Positions 53,758 through 62,974 of a stretch of DNA of 63,365 nt are shown one piece after another. A program made the position numbers and the translations under genes. Origin of the DNA: Dyella subtropica (GTDB lineage: Bacteria > Pseudomonadota > Gammaproteobacteria > Xanthomonadales > Rhodanobacteraceae); the NCBI RefSeq assembly GCF_026283965.1, contig NZ_JAPDPD010000026.1:1-63365 (forward strand). The letters run 5' to 3'. The notes under the pieces were generated by a model. The model saw only the letters and a list, made by a program, of their open reading frames with translations, was not told where the DNA came from and searched no databases. How positions within the stretch are numbered: the first letter of the stretch is position 1; each line of letters opens with the position of its first letter.

Positions 53758-54255
53758 ATGACTACCCGATTCCAGCGCATCACCCCCTTCCTGTGGTTCG
53801 CCGACGAGGCCGAGGAAGCCGCGAAGTTCTATGTCTCCATTTTCGAGAACTCGAAAATCACCACCACCACCCGCTACGGCAAGGAAGCCGCGCAGGCGAC
53901 CGGCAGGCCGGAAGGGTCGGCCATGACGGTCGGCTTCCAGCTCGACGGACAGGACTTCACCGCGTTGAACGGCGGCCCGGTTTTCAAGTTCAACGAAGCC
54001 ATGTCGCTGGTGGTCCACTGCCGTTCCCAAGCGGAAGTGGATCGCTACTGGAAACAACTTTCAGAAGGCGGCGATGAGCGTTCGCAGCAATGCGGCTGGC
54101 TGAAGGATCGCTACGGCGTGTCCTGGCAGGTGGTGCCGGACCAGATGATCGAGCTGCTGAGCCACCCCGACCGGACCAAGGCGCAGAAAGCCATGGCGGC
54201 ACTCATGCAGATGAAGAAGATCGATCTGCACGCGCTGCAACAAGCCGCGGCCTGA
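53758..54255 (+). CDS. VOC family protein, PhnB-like
   Basis: 165 residues. RITPFLWFADEAEEAAKFYV is the start of PhnB-like VOC proteins, formerly named 3-demethylubiquinone methyltransferase by mistake. GWLKDRYGVSWQVVPDQM near the end matches. It is soluble with no signal. Activity unknown. ATG 53758 follows GAGGAA. Confidence 0.9.
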   Translation: MTTRFQRITPFLWFADEAEEAAKFYVSIFENSKITTTTRYGKEAAQATGRPEGSAMTVGFQLDGQDFTALNGGPVFKFNEAMSLVVHCRSQAEVDRYWKQLSEGGDERSQQCGWLKDRYGVSWQVVPDQMIELLSHPDRTKAQKAMAALMQMKKIDLHALQQAAA

Positions 54256-54263
54256 TGTGGCGG

Positions 54264-54293
54264 CGCACCGCTACGGCTATGCCGTACGGTGCG
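54264..54293. terminator. Inverted repeat between convergent genes
   Basis: CGCACCG-C-TACGGC, loop TAT, GCCGTA-CGGTGCG; perfect apart from one base. No run of T follows, so termination is only suggested. Confidence 0.45.
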
Positions 54294-54326
54294 TCGTGAT
54301 CAGCCCTCATCGGCCGGCAGCGTGGA

Positions 54327-54701
54327 TCAGCGCACGTGCACCCAGTGCACGTAGATGCCATTCGCCTTGTCTTCCGCGCGAAAGCCTTCGCGCCCCTCCA
54401 CCACGGTGCCCCATAGGCAGCGCAGACCGGCGGGCGTGAGCCGATCGATTCGCACAGGCTCGTTATCGGGAATAGGGAAATCCGTTTCGAGTACCAGCGC
54501 CTGATCACGCTCCCACACCAGCATGGCCGGCCTGCCACCGCCAGCGCCCCAGCCGATGTGAATCTGTACGCTCTGCGGCGAAAACGTGCCGCGATTGTCC
54601 AGCGTCCAGCTTTCGGACCGGTGCAGCAGCGCCTTCAGGTCCGGATCAGTCCAATCGACAGTATTGGCCGACCATTTCGATGGCGGTTTAAAAAAGGGCA
54701 T
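54327..54701 (-). CDS. Uncharacterised small protein, paralog of the gene at 55380
   Basis: 124 residues, soluble, no signal peptide. It shares with the 55380 product the pattern TVDWTDPDLKALLHRSESW, VQIHIGWGA, LVWERDQALVL and the C-terminus YVHWVHVR. I do not recognise a named family. ATG 54701 is chosen because both paralogs then begin alike; the frame extends further upstream. The two genes flank an exported protein gene on the other strand. Confidence 0.78.
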   Translation of the reverse strand: MPFFKPPSKWSANTVDWTDPDLKALLHRSESWTLDNRGTFSPQSVQIHIGWGAGGGRPAMLVWERDQALVLETDFPIPDNEPVRIDRLTPAGLRCLWGTVVEGREGFRAEDKANGIYVHWVHVR

Positions 54702-54948
54702 TAAGGTACCCGTCAGGCAGGTGCCGCGGGCAACATTCCCATGCGGCGGTTGGTGGTCGATCACATGATCTACGCCGGATTGTGCAGACCTCGCGAACAC
54801 CACGGCTGAATGAGCCAGCTCGATCAGGCAGGACATCGCGCTGAGGGGGCTCCGCAAACAGCAGCCTTAACCCCTCTATCAACTCATCTACACGCCCCTC
54901 GGCGCAGTCTCCCGATGTTGCACCTGGCAACCCTTATCGGAGATAGCC

Positions 54949-55293
54949 ATGAGTACGGCACACCAACCACGCACACGCATGCTCGGCGCGCTGGCCCTCG
55001 CGCTGGCGATCAGCGGCCTGGCCATGGCGCAATACAACCAACCGCCGGCGGCGGCACGCGACCAAGACACCACAGGAACCATGCCGCGCCAACAAGGCAT
55101 GGAAAACATGCGCACCAACGTGCAAGGCATGCACACCATGCCAGCAACGGTCTCGGCCACCGACCCCAAGACCGGCATCGTCGACGTCACGGCTGGCGGC
55201 ATGGCGCTCAAGGTGCATTTCCCGCCTGCGGCCATGGCCAGCCTGAAGGCGGGTGACAAGATCGTCCTGCACTTAGGCTTCAGCAAACCCTGA
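54949..55293 (+). CDS. Small exported protein, Met-rich middle
   Basis: 114 residues with a signal peptide (cleavage near LAMAQ). A Met-rich region (TMPRQQGMENMRTNVQGMHT) lies between the linker and the C-terminal beta domain with VDVTAGGMALKVHFPP. The domain resembles small periplasmic proteins of the copper-binding type, but the metal is a guess. ATG 54949 has CGGAG upstream. Confidence 0.78.
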   Translation: MSTAHQPRTRMLGALALALAISGLAMAQYNQPPAAARDQDTTGTMPRQQGMENMRTNVQGMHTMPATVSATDPKTGIVDVTAGGMALKVHFPPAAMASLKAGDKIVLHLGFSKP

Positions 55294-55379
55294 GATGCCG
55301 TCACGGCGATAGCGGGGCGGTATGCTCTACGGTGAATCACAACGCCTCGTTCCAGACAGCCAGCTACGTCAGCAGCATG

Positions 55380-55748
55380 TCAGCGCACGTGCACCCAGTG
55401 CACATACGCCCCGCTCTCCCGGTCTTCCGTGCGATACCCTTCGCGCCCTTCCACCACCACGCCCCACACGCTGCGCACGCTTTCCCCAAGATGCTTGTCC
55501 ACGCGCACATGTTCGCCCTGGGGAAGGGGAAAATCGGTGACCAGCACCATGGCCTGATCGTGCTCCCACACCAGCGTGGCATGCTTGCCCGTCGACGCAC
55601 CCCAGCCGATATGGATCTGCACGCCCTGCGGTGTGTAGGTGCCACGGCTATCGATCTTCCAATCCTCGCTCTTCTTCAGCAACGACTCCAGGTGCGGGTC
55701 GCTCCAGTCGACGCGGTTGCTTGACCATCTGGTGTGCGGCTTGTGCAT
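55380..55748 (-). CDS. Uncharacterised small protein, paralog of the gene at 54327
   Basis: 122 residues. RVDWSDPHLESLLKKSEDW, YTPQGVQIHIGWGA and VVEGREGYRTEDR align with the copy at 54327, and both end YVHWVHVR. Even the DNA at the 3' end is alike (GCACGTGCACCCAGTGCACG), which points to a recent duplication. No signal peptide and no known domain. ATG 55748 is chosen by comparison with the paralog. Confidence 0.78.
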   Translation of the reverse strand: MHKPHTRWSSNRVDWSDPHLESLLKKSEDWKIDSRGTYTPQGVQIHIGWGASTGKHATLVWEHDQAMVLVTDFPLPQGEHVRVDKHLGESVRSVWGVVVEGREGYRTEDRESGAYVHWVHVR

Positions 55749-55856
55749 GAGAGGCGGGCGGTATCCGGCAGCGGCGCTATGAGTTGCGCGCATGGGTCGT
55801 CCTGGCGGATGGGGGGTTATCGAGCCAGGACGGTTTGCGCGCTTACTCGTTTATCG

Positions 55857-55885
55857 GCCGCCCCTGGAATTACTGAAGGGGCGGC
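55857..55885 (-). terminator. Hairpin downstream of the CurA-type gene
   Basis: GCCGCCCC/GGGGCGGC stem with a 13-base loop, 41 bases after the stop of the gene at 55926. No U run, so it is a weak candidate. Confidence 0.4.
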
Positions 55886-55925
55886 GATAAGGATGACCCT
55901 CACCAGGAAGTCTTGCGTGCAGGGA

Positions 55926-56954
55926 TCAGGGTTCGCTCACGCGCACGACGACCTTGCCGAAGTTCTTGCCGGCCAACAGACCGATCAATGCCTGGGGCGC
56001 CTGTTCGAGGCCATCGACAAACTCTTCGCGAAGCGTCACCTTGCCCTGAGCCACCCAGCCGCTCATGTCGCGCAGGAAGCTTTCGAAGCCGGTGGCGAAG
56101 TGGTCAAGGATGATGAAGCCCTCGACGCGGATGCGCCGAATCAGGATTTGCGTCAGCAGGTGCGGAACCAAGTTGGGGCCTTGCGGCAACTGGGTATCGT
56201 TGTAGTAGGCGATCAAGCCGCACACCGGTACGCGCGCGCCGATGTTGAGCAGCGGCAGCACGGTTTCGAAAACCGCGCCACCGACATTTTCGAAATAGAC
56301 GTCAATACCATTCGGGCACGCAGCGGCCAACTGCTGCGCAAAGTCAGGCGCACGATGATCGATACATGCGTCGAACCCCAGCGTCTCGACGACGTAGCGG
56401 CATTTGTCCGCGCCACCGGCAATACCCATCGCGCGTGCACCCTTGAGCTTGGCGATCTGTCCCACTACCGAGCCCACAGCACCACTGGCGGAGGCTACGA
56501 CCACCGTTTCGCCTGCCTTGGGCTGCCCGATATTCAGCAAGCCGTGATAGGCCGTGAAACCGGGCATGCCCAGCACGCTGAGCGCAAGCGACGGTTGGTT
56601 GATACGGCTATCGAGGAGACTCAAATCACTGCCGTCGGACAGTGCGTAGGCCTGCCAGCCGGTAAAGCCGCTCACCAGGTCGCCGGCGTTGAACGACGGA
56701 TGCCTGGAAGCCTCCACCCGGCTCACCGTGCCACCCATCATGACTTCGCCCAGGCCGAGCGGTGGCGCATACGAGGGAGCGTCGCTCATCCGTCCGCGCA
56801 TGTAAGGATCCAGCGAGAGGTAAATCGTGCGCAGCAATACATGCCCGGCAGGCAGCTCGGGCACCTCATGCTTTTCGATGCGGAAATCTTCCGGCTTGGG
56901 GGCACCCACAGGGCGCGCATTCAACACGATCTGGCGGTTTTGTACTTGCGACAT
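55926..56954 (-). CDS. NADP-dependent oxidoreductase, CurA/leukotriene B4 dehydrogenase-like
   Basis: 342 residues of the zinc-free medium-chain dehydrogenase family. SLDPYMRGRMSD is typical of the curcumin reductase CurA branch, ASASGAVGSVVGQIAKLKGA is the NADPH-binding motif, and DVYFENVGG follows. It reduces activated double bonds of small molecules; the natural substrate is unknown. ATG 56954 has AAGGAAC upstream. Confidence 0.93.
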   Translation of the reverse strand: MSQVQNRQIVLNARPVGAPKPEDFRIEKHEVPELPAGHVLLRTIYLSLDPYMRGRMSDAPSYAPPLGLGEVMMGGTVSRVEASRHPSFNAGDLVSGFTGWQAYALSDGSDLSLLDSRINQPSLALSVLGMPGFTAYHGLLNIGQPKAGETVVVASASGAVGSVVGQIAKLKGARAMGIAGGADKCRYVVETLGFDACIDHRAPDFAQQLAAACPNGIDVYFENVGGAVFETVLPLLNIGARVPVCGLIAYYNDTQLPQGPNLVPHLLTQILIRRIRVEGFIILDHFATGFESFLRDMSGWVAQGKVTLREEFVDGLEQAPQALIGLLAGKNFGKVVVRVSEP

Positions 56955-57084
56955 GGCCGTTCCTTCGAGTGATGGTTAGAGGCTGGCGTAGAAGTCGAAG
57001 TGAGCATGATGCGTCCATGCGACAGTAGACCAGTCGTCTATGAAAAGGACAAAAGAAAGGGGTCGATGCAGGCCACTTCAACGC

Positions 57085-57330
57085 GACCTGGCGGGACCTG
57101 ATGGCCTTCCGATGCGCGCGGTTTTGCTTTGGCTCTTGCCCCTCCTGTGCAGCGATGAAGGCTGGACGATCAGGCCCCGCAGGGGGACCGCCATGGATGG
57201 CGGTTCCTTTTCGACAACATCGAAGCGATACGCCACTGCCCCCCCGGCCTGCACCGGGGTGACGAAGTAGAAACGTTATCGCGAGCACCCGCTCCTCACC
57301 TCAGTCCTCTCCCCCGTACACAAATCGGTA
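57085..57330. repeat. Dispersed repeat, partial copy
   Basis: GGACCTGATGGCCTTCCGATG, GGCTGGACGATCAGGCCCCG, then a palindrome around GCCATGGATGGC and a CGGCCTGCACCGGGG hairpin, followed by CACCCGCTCCTCACC. It resembles 25985-26400 but is shorter and lacks the CTCTTTTGGTTACTTTTCTC block. Nothing coding seen. Confidence 0.75.
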
Positions 57331-57376
57331 ACCGGGGGAGACGAGGCAGGGGTAAACACCTTGAAAGGGGTGGCTC

Positions 57377-57718
57377 TCAAGCCTTCTTGAGAAAACAAAC
57401 CTTCAGCACAAGACCCTTGATCTTGTCCGAGCTGCCTTCGATGTGCTCCGCGTCACCATCCACCAGGCGGATGTTGCGGATCACGGTGCCCTGCTTGAGC
57501 GGGATGGAGGAACCCTTCACCTTCAGATCCTTGATCACCACGACCGAGTCGCCGCTATGCAGGACGTTGCCGTTGACGTCGCGCACCACCGTGCCCTCGT
57601 CCGTCGTCGCCGCGGCAACCATCGGCCACTCATGACCGCAATCCGCACAGACGTAGTTGTCGCCGTCGGGATAGGTGTTTTCCATGCCGCACTGCGGGCA
57701 CGCGGGGATATCGGACAT
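57377..57718 (-). CDS. yjdM: YjdM (PhnA) zinc-ribbon protein
   Basis: 113 residues. CPQCGMEN and CADCGHEW near the N-terminus form a zinc ribbon; GDSVVVIKDLKVKGSS is the second conserved domain. The family was named PhnA but has no proven role in phosphonate use. ATG 57718 has a weak site. Single gene. Confidence 0.93.
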   Translation of the reverse strand: MSDIPACPQCGMENTYPDGDNYVCADCGHEWPMVAAATTDEGTVVRDVNGNVLHSGDSVVVIKDLKVKGSSIPLKQGTVIRNIRLVDGDAEHIEGSSDKIKGLVLKVCFLKKA

Positions 57719-57815
57719 CGATGGAACCTATTGGGATAAGCGGATCGCCGATTATAGCGACCCGTTTCGTGACGGGCTTGGCTACCATCGCCATCCCACT
57801 CCTTCCTTGTCGACG

Positions 57816-58088
57816 ATGACCGAATCAGCCAATGAGCGTCCGTGGTGTCTTTACTTGATCGAGTGCCGCGATGGCTCGTTCTATGCGGGCATCACCAACG
57901 ATCTGGCCGCCCGCTACGAAGCACACGTCGCGGGTCGCGGCGCCCGCTATACACGCTCGCATCCGCCATTGCGGCTGATCGGTTCCCGGCCATATGAAAA
58001 CCGTGCCGCTGCGTCGCGCGCGGAATGGGAGATCAAGCAGCTGCCGAAGCAGCGGAAGGTGGCCTATCTAGAGAAAGGGGATGCGTAA
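57816..58088 (+). CDS. GIY-YIG nuclease family protein
   Basis: 90 residues. CLYLIECRDGSFYAGITNDL has the Tyr/Leu and the Tyr/Ala-Gly parts of the GIY-YIG motif, and HVAGRGARYTRSHPPLRL and EWEIKQLPKQRK match the YhbQ-like group with Arg and Glu. A small stand-alone nuclease fold; the target is unknown. No clear ribosome site before ATG 57816. Confidence 0.92.
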   Translation: MTESANERPWCLYLIECRDGSFYAGITNDLAARYEAHVAGRGARYTRSHPPLRLIGSRPYENRAAASRAEWEIKQLPKQRKVAYLEKGDA

Positions 58089-58103
58089 GAGGCGGTGGCT
58101 CGA

Positions 58104-58248
58104 GCACCCGCCCCCTCACCCTGCCCTCTCCTCGCTCCTCCACGCGGGGAGAGCACAAGGATGTGCTCGGCTCTGAGGAGCGAGGAAAGCCGGGGCCATC
58201 CATGGCCCCTCCCCGCGTGCCCCGACGGGGAGAGGGTTCAAGCAAAAG
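58104..58248. repeat. Dispersed repeat with CCCTCACCC/GGGGAGAG motif
   Basis: CACCCGCCCCCTCACCC motif, a CCTCGCTCCTC/GAGGAGCGAGG inverted pair and GGGGCCATCCATGGCCCC. The end abuts the YVTN gene stop. Related to 43654-43756 and the two long copies. Confidence 0.75.
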
Positions 58249-58249
58249 T

Positions 58250-59443
58250 TCAGCGCATGATGCCGGTGTGGCCCAGCGAGAAGCGCCCAGGTTGCGGCCA
58301 CACAGCAAGCCCATGCGGCTCGGCGCCTACCTTGATCTTGCGCACGGCGCCCGTGGTGGTGTCGAAGGCATAGACCAGATCGTCGTAGCGGCCCGATAGC
58401 CATAGCGTCTTGCCATCGGCACTGACGTTGCCCATGTCCGGACTGCCGCCGCCGGGGATCGGCCAGTTGGCGACGACCGTGCGCGAGGCGAAGTCGATCA
58501 CCGACACACTGCCCTTGTTCACGCCCTTCTTGTTGCCGCGGCTCTCGCCATGCACGTGGTTGGAACCGCGATTGGCCACATACAGCTTGGTGCCATCGCG
58601 GCTGGGATACAGGCCGTGCGTGCCAATGCCGGTCTTGATGAAGCCGATCTTGGTGAAGCTGGCACCATCCACCACGTAGACACCGTCCGCCATCATGTCG
58701 GCCACGTAGAAAATCTTGCCGTCTGGGGATACGCGGATGTCCTGCGGCATGCCCTTCTTCTCGAGCTCGAGATAGCCCAGCACTTTGCGGTTGACCATAT
58801 CGATCTTGACCAGCTTGCCGCCGAACTCGCAGGTGAAGATGGCGTACGTGCCGTCGATGGCGAAGTCAGCGTGGTTGATGCCCTTGCACTCCGGCGCCTG
58901 CAGGCTCGAGTGCAATTGCATGGTGTGCGCATCGCGGAAATCGAGCCGCGCGTGCGCCTCAGCCACCACAATCGCCTCCTTGCCATCAGGCGTGAAGTAC
59001 ATGTTGTATGGATCGTCGACTTCGATCGCCTTGCCCGGCTTACCGGTCTTCGGATCGATCGGCGTCAGGCTGCCATCCGACTTGCCCTCGGCATTGTTTG
59101 TGACCCACAAGGTCTTCAGATCCCACGAAGGCACCACGTGCTGCGGGCTGCGCCCCACCGGGAACGTATCCACCACTTTGTACGTCGCCGGATCGATCAC
59201 CGACACCGCGTTGGAACGCAGATTGGGCACGTAGATGCGCTCAAGCGCCCCATTCGTCGCGGGGCTGAAATTGTTGAGCCGTGCTTCGCTGTACATGTTG
59301 TCCGGGTTCAACACGGCAGGCATGCCGGGCACCGTCTTGATGGCGGGCGACGCTGCCAGCGCGGCACCGGTGAAGCAAAGTCCTGCCAACGCGGCACTCG
59401 CCAGGGAAGCAAGCCGCGGCGTGCAACGGGATGATGAAATCAT
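58250..59443 (-). CDS. Exported YVTN beta-propeller protein
   Basis: 397 residues with a signal peptide (cleavage near AALAAS). Seven or so blades of the YVTN type, e.g. RIYVPNLRSNAVSVIDPAT, KTLWVTNNAEG and KLYVANRGSN. Related propellers assist or form quinoprotein dehydrogenases or surface proteins. It starts 52 bases after an exported creatininase gene, so both are likely one operon. ATG 59443 has a weak site. Confidence 0.88.
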   Translation of the reverse strand: MISSSRCTPRLASLASAALAGLCFTGAALAASPAIKTVPGMPAVLNPDNMYSEARLNNFSPATNGALERIYVPNLRSNAVSVIDPATYKVVDTFPVGRSPQHVVPSWDLKTLWVTNNAEGKSDGSLTPIDPKTGKPGKAIEVDDPYNMYFTPDGKEAIVVAEAHARLDFRDAHTMQLHSSLQAPECKGINHADFAIDGTYAIFTCEFGGKLVKIDMVNRKVLGYLELEKKGMPQDIRVSPDGKIFYVADMMADGVYVVDGASFTKIGFIKTGIGTHGLYPSRDGTKLYVANRGSNHVHGESRGNKKGVNKGSVSVIDFASRTVVANWPIPGGGSPDMGNVSADGKTLWLSGRYDDLVYAFDTTTGAVRKIKVGAEPHGLAVWPQPGRFSLGHTGIMR

Positions 59444-59495
59444 GGGGAATTCCGTTCTCGAAAATTTGGGGGTGAAATCTAAGGGCTGCGGGAAA

Positions 59496-60311
59496 TCAGC
59501 GGCCAGCCGTGTCTTTGCGGATCGCATCCACGGTCTGCGCAACGATAGCATCGATGCCCGCCTGCCCAAGCGCCGCACTGGAGCGACGCGGATCGCCGCC
59601 ATACACGCCGTCCGCGGCACCTAGTTTCGGCCCAGCCTTGAGCCGATCCAGCCGGACCATTTGCGGAGCCACCGCAAGCTGCAATGACGTATCCGCCAGG
59701 CCCGCATGCGTGCCGATCTCATCGTCGCGGAAGCCGCGCTGCCGCAGCAGCTGCGCGTATCCATCCGAACTGGCCTGGTAATACTCGGGCGGCGCAAGCG
59801 CATGAACGGGCTTGCCGCCCCATGTCTTGTTGAGCTGCGCCACCACGTGCTTCACGTCGTTCTGGTAACCGCCATGGTCGCCGAGAAACACCACGTTCTT
59901 GAAGCCATGCACCGCGAAACTCTGCGCGGCCGACGTCAATATCTGCTCAAAGGCGGCATCGGGAATGGTGATGGTGCCGGGAAACTTCATATGGCTTTGC
60001 GGCGGCGCATAAGCGCCTTCCGGCACGTAGGCCATCACCGGAGCGACCAACGCATTGCCAAGCTGCCCGGCGATCTTCTGCGCCAGCCAGGCCGCGCGGG
60101 CGTTGTGCTTGCCCACCGCGATGCCAGGGCCGCTCTGCTCGGTGCCGCCGATGGGAATGATGATGGTGGTCTTGCCGGCCTGGACCTGGTCGCGCACCTC
60201 GGTCCAAGTAAGTTCTTCCAGCAACACGGTCTTGGGCGCCTGCGCAAAACCTGCCTGCGTGGCGACAAGCAGAAGGGCGAACGCGAAAGCTCGCCGTAGC
60301 GGGTGAATCAT
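59496..60311 (-). CDS. Exported creatininase family protein
   Basis: 271 residues with a signal peptide (cleavage near GFAQA). VLLEELTWTEVRDQVQ and IIPIGGTEQSGPG and GDHGGYQND with the Glu, His and Asp of the metal site match creatininase-type amidohydrolases. Most such enzymes are cytoplasmic; a signal peptide is unusual. Close relatives trim peptides in mycofactocin making. It is followed by the YVTN propeller gene. Confidence 0.87.
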   Translation of the reverse strand: MIHPLRRAFAFALLLVATQAGFAQAPKTVLLEELTWTEVRDQVQAGKTTIIIPIGGTEQSGPGIAVGKHNARAAWLAQKIAGQLGNALVAPVMAYVPEGAYAPPQSHMKFPGTITIPDAAFEQILTSAAQSFAVHGFKNVVFLGDHGGYQNDVKHVVAQLNKTWGGKPVHALAPPEYYQASSDGYAQLLRQRGFRDDEIGTHAGLADTSLQLAVAPQMVRLDRLKAGPKLGAADGVYGGDPRRSSAALGQAGIDAIVAQTVDAIRKDTAGR

Positions 60312-60439
60312 CTCGATAAGCTCGCAGGAATAAGTTGCTGATCGTTGGCGGAGAGGGGTTTCTTCGCCGTGAAGGCAGACATCCTACTCAACGATGCCAG
60401 CTTCGTGCATGCCCGAAACATGAACATCACGCCACACAG

Positions 60440-60670
60440 CCCTAGCCCCTCCCGTTGCAAGCAAGGGAGGGAGTGGTTGTCGCAACCCGTGCTCTTTGCC
60501 CCTCTCCCTGCTTGCGACGCAAAGCTAGTCCCGTGGAACAGGGGAGGCCGGGAGGGGGTAAGCCCTTGAGGCAACGGCGCAAACTTGCGGGGCTCACCCC
60601 CACCCCAGCCCTCCCCTGCTACGACCGAAGTAGTCCCTGTGGGACACGCAAGGGAGGGAGCAAGTTGTCG
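60440..60670. repeat. Repeat-rich non-coding stretch
   Basis: Contains CCCTAGCCCCTCCCGTTGCA, AGGGAGGGAGTGGTTGTCGC and AGGGAGGGAGCAAGTTGTCG, with an inverted part between. The two GGGAGGGAG stretches sit on either side of CACCCCCACCCCAGCCC. It makes up most of the 475-base gap between 60311 and 60787. No coding evidence. Confidence 0.7.
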
Positions 60671-60786
60671 CAACGTGTGTCGTGGTAGGGCACCCAAGTG
60701 GCCTCACACGTCGCCCCCCAAGTGGCTCTTCCCCCTATTCCGAATCAGGCGCACCCTCCACCCGCCCTTTCACCGAGCATGCCCCC

Positions 60787-61407
60787 ATGAGCCAGCCCAT
60801 CTCCGCCACACGCCGAAAGGTCCTGCTAGATGGACTGACCTGCGCCAGCGCCATGAGTCTCTTGCCCATCGCCAGTGTCCTGGCGTCCACCGTCCCCCAA
60901 ACACCCTCGGAGAACTGGGCCCCACCTGGCGCCACGCCGCCGACGGGCGATATCCACGACTTCGATTTCTTCGTCGGCCGCTGGAATTTCGTCAACCGGC
61001 GCCTGAAGAAGCGCTGGGTCGGCAGCAACGACTGGGAAACCTTTCCCGCCTCGCTCGTTTGCGAAAGCCGCCTGGGCGGCGTGGTGAATATCGACGACGG
61101 CATCTTCCCCACCAAGGGCTGGTCAGGGATGACCGTGCGCGTCTTCGATCGCGCGAAACGCCAATGGTCCCTCTACTGGATCAACAGCAGCACCGGCGTG
61201 CTGTTTCCGCCGGTCGTAGGTGGGTTCACTGGTGACCATGGCGTGTTCTACGGCGACGACACGGACGACGGCCGGCCGGTCAAGGTCCGGTTCCTGTGGA
61301 CCCGGCTGGGGCCGGATGCGGCGCATTGGGAGCAGGCGTTTTCCCAGGATGGCGGCAAGCATTGGGAGACCAACTGGTTTATCGAGCACACCCGCGCCAA
61401 AAGCTAG
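60787..61407 (+). CDS. Tat-exported protein, DUF1579-like
   Basis: 206 residues. TRRKVLLDGLTCASAMSLLP with Arg-Arg suggests a twin-arginine signal, so it may fold before export. The mature part has DFDFFVGRWNFVNRRLKKRW, like DUF1579 beta-barrel proteins. Function unknown. ATG 60787 has no strong site, but the signal peptide fixes the start. The MocR gene begins 57 bases later. Confidence 0.8.
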   Translation: MSQPISATRRKVLLDGLTCASAMSLLPIASVLASTVPQTPSENWAPPGATPPTGDIHDFDFFVGRWNFVNRRLKKRWVGSNDWETFPASLVCESRLGGVVNIDDGIFPTKGWSGMTVRVFDRAKRQWSLYWINSSTGVLFPPVVGGFTGDHGVFYGDDTDDGRPVKVRFLWTRLGPDAAHWEQAFSQDGGKHWETNWFIEHTRAKS

Positions 61408-61464
61408 AACTCCATCGCCAATCGGGACTAGGCGGATGATGAAGACGGGCCCTAACATCCGCGG

Positions 61465-62955
61465 ATGGCCAAACATGCCGGCTCCGTGTTCTCCGTGGAT
61501 GTGACTGGTCTCGACGCAGGACCGGGTCAGCCTGCCTATGCTCGCATTTGCGAGCGCATCCGCACGGCCATTGCCAGCGGCGCGCTTGCGCTGAATGCCC
61601 GCCTGCCTTCCAGCCGTACCCTCGCGAAAGATCTCGGCGTGGCGAGAAACACGGTCGATTGGGCGCTGGGGCAGCTGGTTGCCGATGGCTATATCATCCG
61701 GCGGCGCGGTGCCGGCAGTTTCGTGGCCCCGCGCCTTCCCGAACGCGATGCGTTGCCGCGAGCCCCTAAGCGCATCGCCGCCACCCAACCCATCGAAGCC
61801 GAACGACGTTTATCCCAGCGCGCGAAAGCCCTGCAAAGCTACCCCGGCCACTACCAGCCGGCCACGGCCATTCCATTCACGCCGTCGCTTCCACCCATCG
61901 ATCTGTTCCCGCGAGACGTGTGGAATCGCCTGCTGATGCGCGAGGCCAGCCGCTCTGGCAACGACTACTGGGCCTACGGCGCCAGCAACGGACTGCCCGC
62001 CCTGCGTGAAGCCATCGCTGCGCACGCGTCTGCGATGCGCGCCACCTGCTGCTCGCCCGAACAAGTCATCGTGGTCACCAGCACGCAGCAAGCCGTCGAA
62101 CTCGCCGGCAAGGCACTCGCCGATCCGGGCGACCGTGCCTGGGTGGAGACGCCGGGCTACCAACCCGTACAACACTGCCTGCGGGCGGCCGGGCTGCAGG
62201 TCGTGCACGTGCCGGTCGACAAGCACGGTCTGGACGTAAACGCCGGCCGACAGCGGGAGCCGCATGCGCGCCTGGCCTACGTCACACCAGCGCATCAATA
62301 CCCCATGGGCTACGAGATGTCGCTCGCGCGCCGGAGAGCGCTGCTCGACTGGGCACAGCAAGAAGACAGCTACATCATCGAAGACGACTACGACGGCGAC
62401 TACCGCTACGAAGGCCGCCCCATAGCGTCGCTGCAGGCCATGGACGGAAGCGGTCGCGTCATCTACATCGGCAGCTTCAACAAGATCCTGTTTCCGGGCC
62501 TGCGCATCGCCTACGCCATCGTGCCCGAGCCACTCATCCAGGCCTTCGTCGACGCCAAACACATCGCCGACGGCCACACCGCCTTGCTCACCCAAGGCGT
62601 GCTCGCGGCCTTTATCAACGAAGGACACTTGGCGAACCATCTGCGCAAAACCCGCGCCATCTACGACGAACGGCGACGGGCCTTTCTGGAAGAGGCGAAA
62701 GCGCTGGCCGAGGTGCTGGATTTCGGACCGGCGACGGCAGGCATGCATGTCACCGCGCTATTCAAGAACGGCTGCACGGATGACCGGGCCGTGGCGGCCG
62801 AATGCGCCCGCGCGGGTGTAGATGTCCATCCGCTCTCCAAGTACGGCGCCATGGAACGCGGCGGCCTCGTATTGGGATTCGCGGGAGCCACACGCCACGC
62901 CGCGCGATCGGGTCTTGAGATCGTGCGGCGCGCCATGGTCTCAGTCAGCGGCTAG
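61465..62955 (+). CDS. MocR/PdxR-type GntR regulator with aminotransferase domain
   Basis: 496 residues. Winged helix-turn-helix at about 20-90 (LPSSRTLAKDLGVARNTVDW), then a fold type I aminotransferase domain that binds PLP; GSFNKILFPGLRI holds the Lys. Such regulators sense PLP or an amino acid product and often control the neighbour transport or synthesis gene. The gene upstream on the same strand is the Tat protein gene, so the target is unknown. ATG 61465 is weakly supported but family-like. Confidence 0.93.
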   Translation: MAKHAGSVFSVDVTGLDAGPGQPAYARICERIRTAIASGALALNARLPSSRTLAKDLGVARNTVDWALGQLVADGYIIRRRGAGSFVAPRLPERDALPRAPKRIAATQPIEAERRLSQRAKALQSYPGHYQPATAIPFTPSLPPIDLFPRDVWNRLLMREASRSGNDYWAYGASNGLPALREAIAAHASAMRATCCSPEQVIVVTSTQQAVELAGKALADPGDRAWVETPGYQPVQHCLRAAGLQVVHVPVDKHGLDVNAGRQREPHARLAYVTPAHQYPMGYEMSLARRRALLDWAQQEDSYIIEDDYDGDYRYEGRPIASLQAMDGSGRVIYIGSFNKILFPGLRIAYAIVPEPLIQAFVDAKHIADGHTALLTQGVLAAFINEGHLANHLRKTRAIYDERRRAFLEEAKALAEVLDFGPATAGMHVTALFKNGCTDDRAVAAECARAGVDVHPLSKYGAMERGGLVLGFAGATRHAARSGLEIVRRAMVSVSG

Positions 62956-62974
62956 AGCGAAAAGCAGGCCCCAC

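Noticed and set aside
58550-59434. 294-codon frame antisense to the YVTN gene
   Set aside because: Shadow; composition fits the reverse of the propeller repeats.
59496-60311. RiPP maturation cluster through the creatininase
   Set aside because: No precursor peptide or radical SAM gene is near.
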